From: Roseibium litorale
GTDB lineage: Bacteria > Pseudomonadota > Alphaproteobacteria > Rhizobiales > Stappiaceae
Reading direction: 5' to 3'
DNA length: 64,000 bases
NCBI RefSeq assembly: GCF_014842915.1
Contig: NZ_JACYXI010000002.1
Span: forward strand, 186,001 to 250,000
Part shown: positions 63,916 to 64,000 of the stretch, piece after piece
Layout: every line of letters starts with the position of its first letter
Position numbering within the stretch: position 1 is the first letter of the stretch
Notes under the pieces: model-generated
The model's database searches: none
The model's input: the letters and a program-made list of their open reading frames with translations, nothing else
Told to the model about the DNA's origin: nothing
Made by a program: the position numbers and the translations under genes

Positions 63916-64000
63916 GACAAACCGCTCAAAAAACGGCGCGTTTCCGCCAAAAACTAGCCAATCCCACCTAATCCCGGCTTTTCCCTATCCGCCACTATCT

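Larger units (their letters stand above)
24011..64000 (-). mobile_element. Mu-like transposable prophage (left end beyond window)
   Basis: Gene order follows phage Mu read from high to low coordinates: repressor, ner, transposase A, ATPase B, GemA, Mor/C, lysis, terminase (gp27/28), portal (gp29), F, protease I, capsid T, gp36/37, G-like protein, contractile tail, Com and a DNA modification gene. The right terminus is at 24011. Cargo genes sit outside the core at both ends. The structural genes look intact, with no frameshift other than the programmed one in E. At least 39,990 bp are in the window. Confidence 0.95.
63422..64000. other. Prophage left-end non-coding region
   Basis: No credible gene is seen. 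It contains three copies of AGTTTAYAGTTC (63687-63799) and 22-bp sites resembling the right-end transposase sites (63841-63862, 63894-63915). GC rises sharply after about 63800. Confidence 0.6.

Overview
The window is about 24 kb of bacterial chromosome followed by a Mu-like transposable prophage that runs off the right edge. The high GC content, protein sequences and gene mix (class II KdsA, GyrA with a long acidic tail, MarC, a BKACE enzyme, a periplasmic cyclophilin) point to a marine-type alphaproteobacterium of the Hyphomicrobiales, possibly Stappiaceae (Roseibium/Labrenzia). The genus is an inference from general resemblance, not from a search. Chromosome, 1-24,010: the 3' part of a PleD-like response regulator; a DsbA/FrnE-like thioredoxin-fold protein; enolase and kdsA (minus strand); galU and a nucleotide-sugar 6-dehydrogenase (plus strand, envelope polysaccharide precursors); a DUF4864 exported protein; the minus-strand cluster coaD, exported cyclophilin, cytoplasmic cyclophilin, VOC protein, queA, tgt; a small membrane-anchored protein; gyrA; marC; an inverted-repeat-bounded intergenic element; a CDF cation transporter; a membrane GGDEF-EAL protein; a BKACE-family enzyme; and the 3' part of an autotransporter adhesin gene cut by the prophage. 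Prophage, 24,011 to beyond 64,000, lies with its genetic left end at high coordinates. The left-hand control region (about 59.4-60.9 kb) has a repressor on the plus strand, a perfect inverted-repeat operator and a divergent ner. The early operon then runs on the minus strand: small genes, a ParB-like protein, transposase A, ATPase B, small regulators, DUF3164, GemA and a single Mor/C-type activator. Late genes follow: endolysin, holin, spanin pair, terminase, portal, F-like protein, protease/scaffold, capsid, neck, P2-type contractile tail (sheath, tube, a frameshifted E/E' chaperone, tape measure, U, X, D) and baseplate/fibres. At the right end are Com and an adenine methyltransferase. Three near-identical dyad boxes lie upstream of the lysis, protease and sheath genes, each with a -10-like hexamer at the same distance. 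They look like the sites of the Mor/C-type activator. Cargo sits at both phage ends. At the right end are a 44-codon ORF directly followed in frame by an OLD/PARIS-like ATPase-TOPRIM protein, and an oppositely oriented two-TM protein. At the left end are a GNAT protein, a TM protein, an exported Cache-domain protein and an AT-rich gene with an RxxxxH (HEPN-like) motif. The right phage terminus is resolved to 24,011 (5'-TG followed by two abutting 22-bp sites). The left terminus is not in the window but should lie close to its end.
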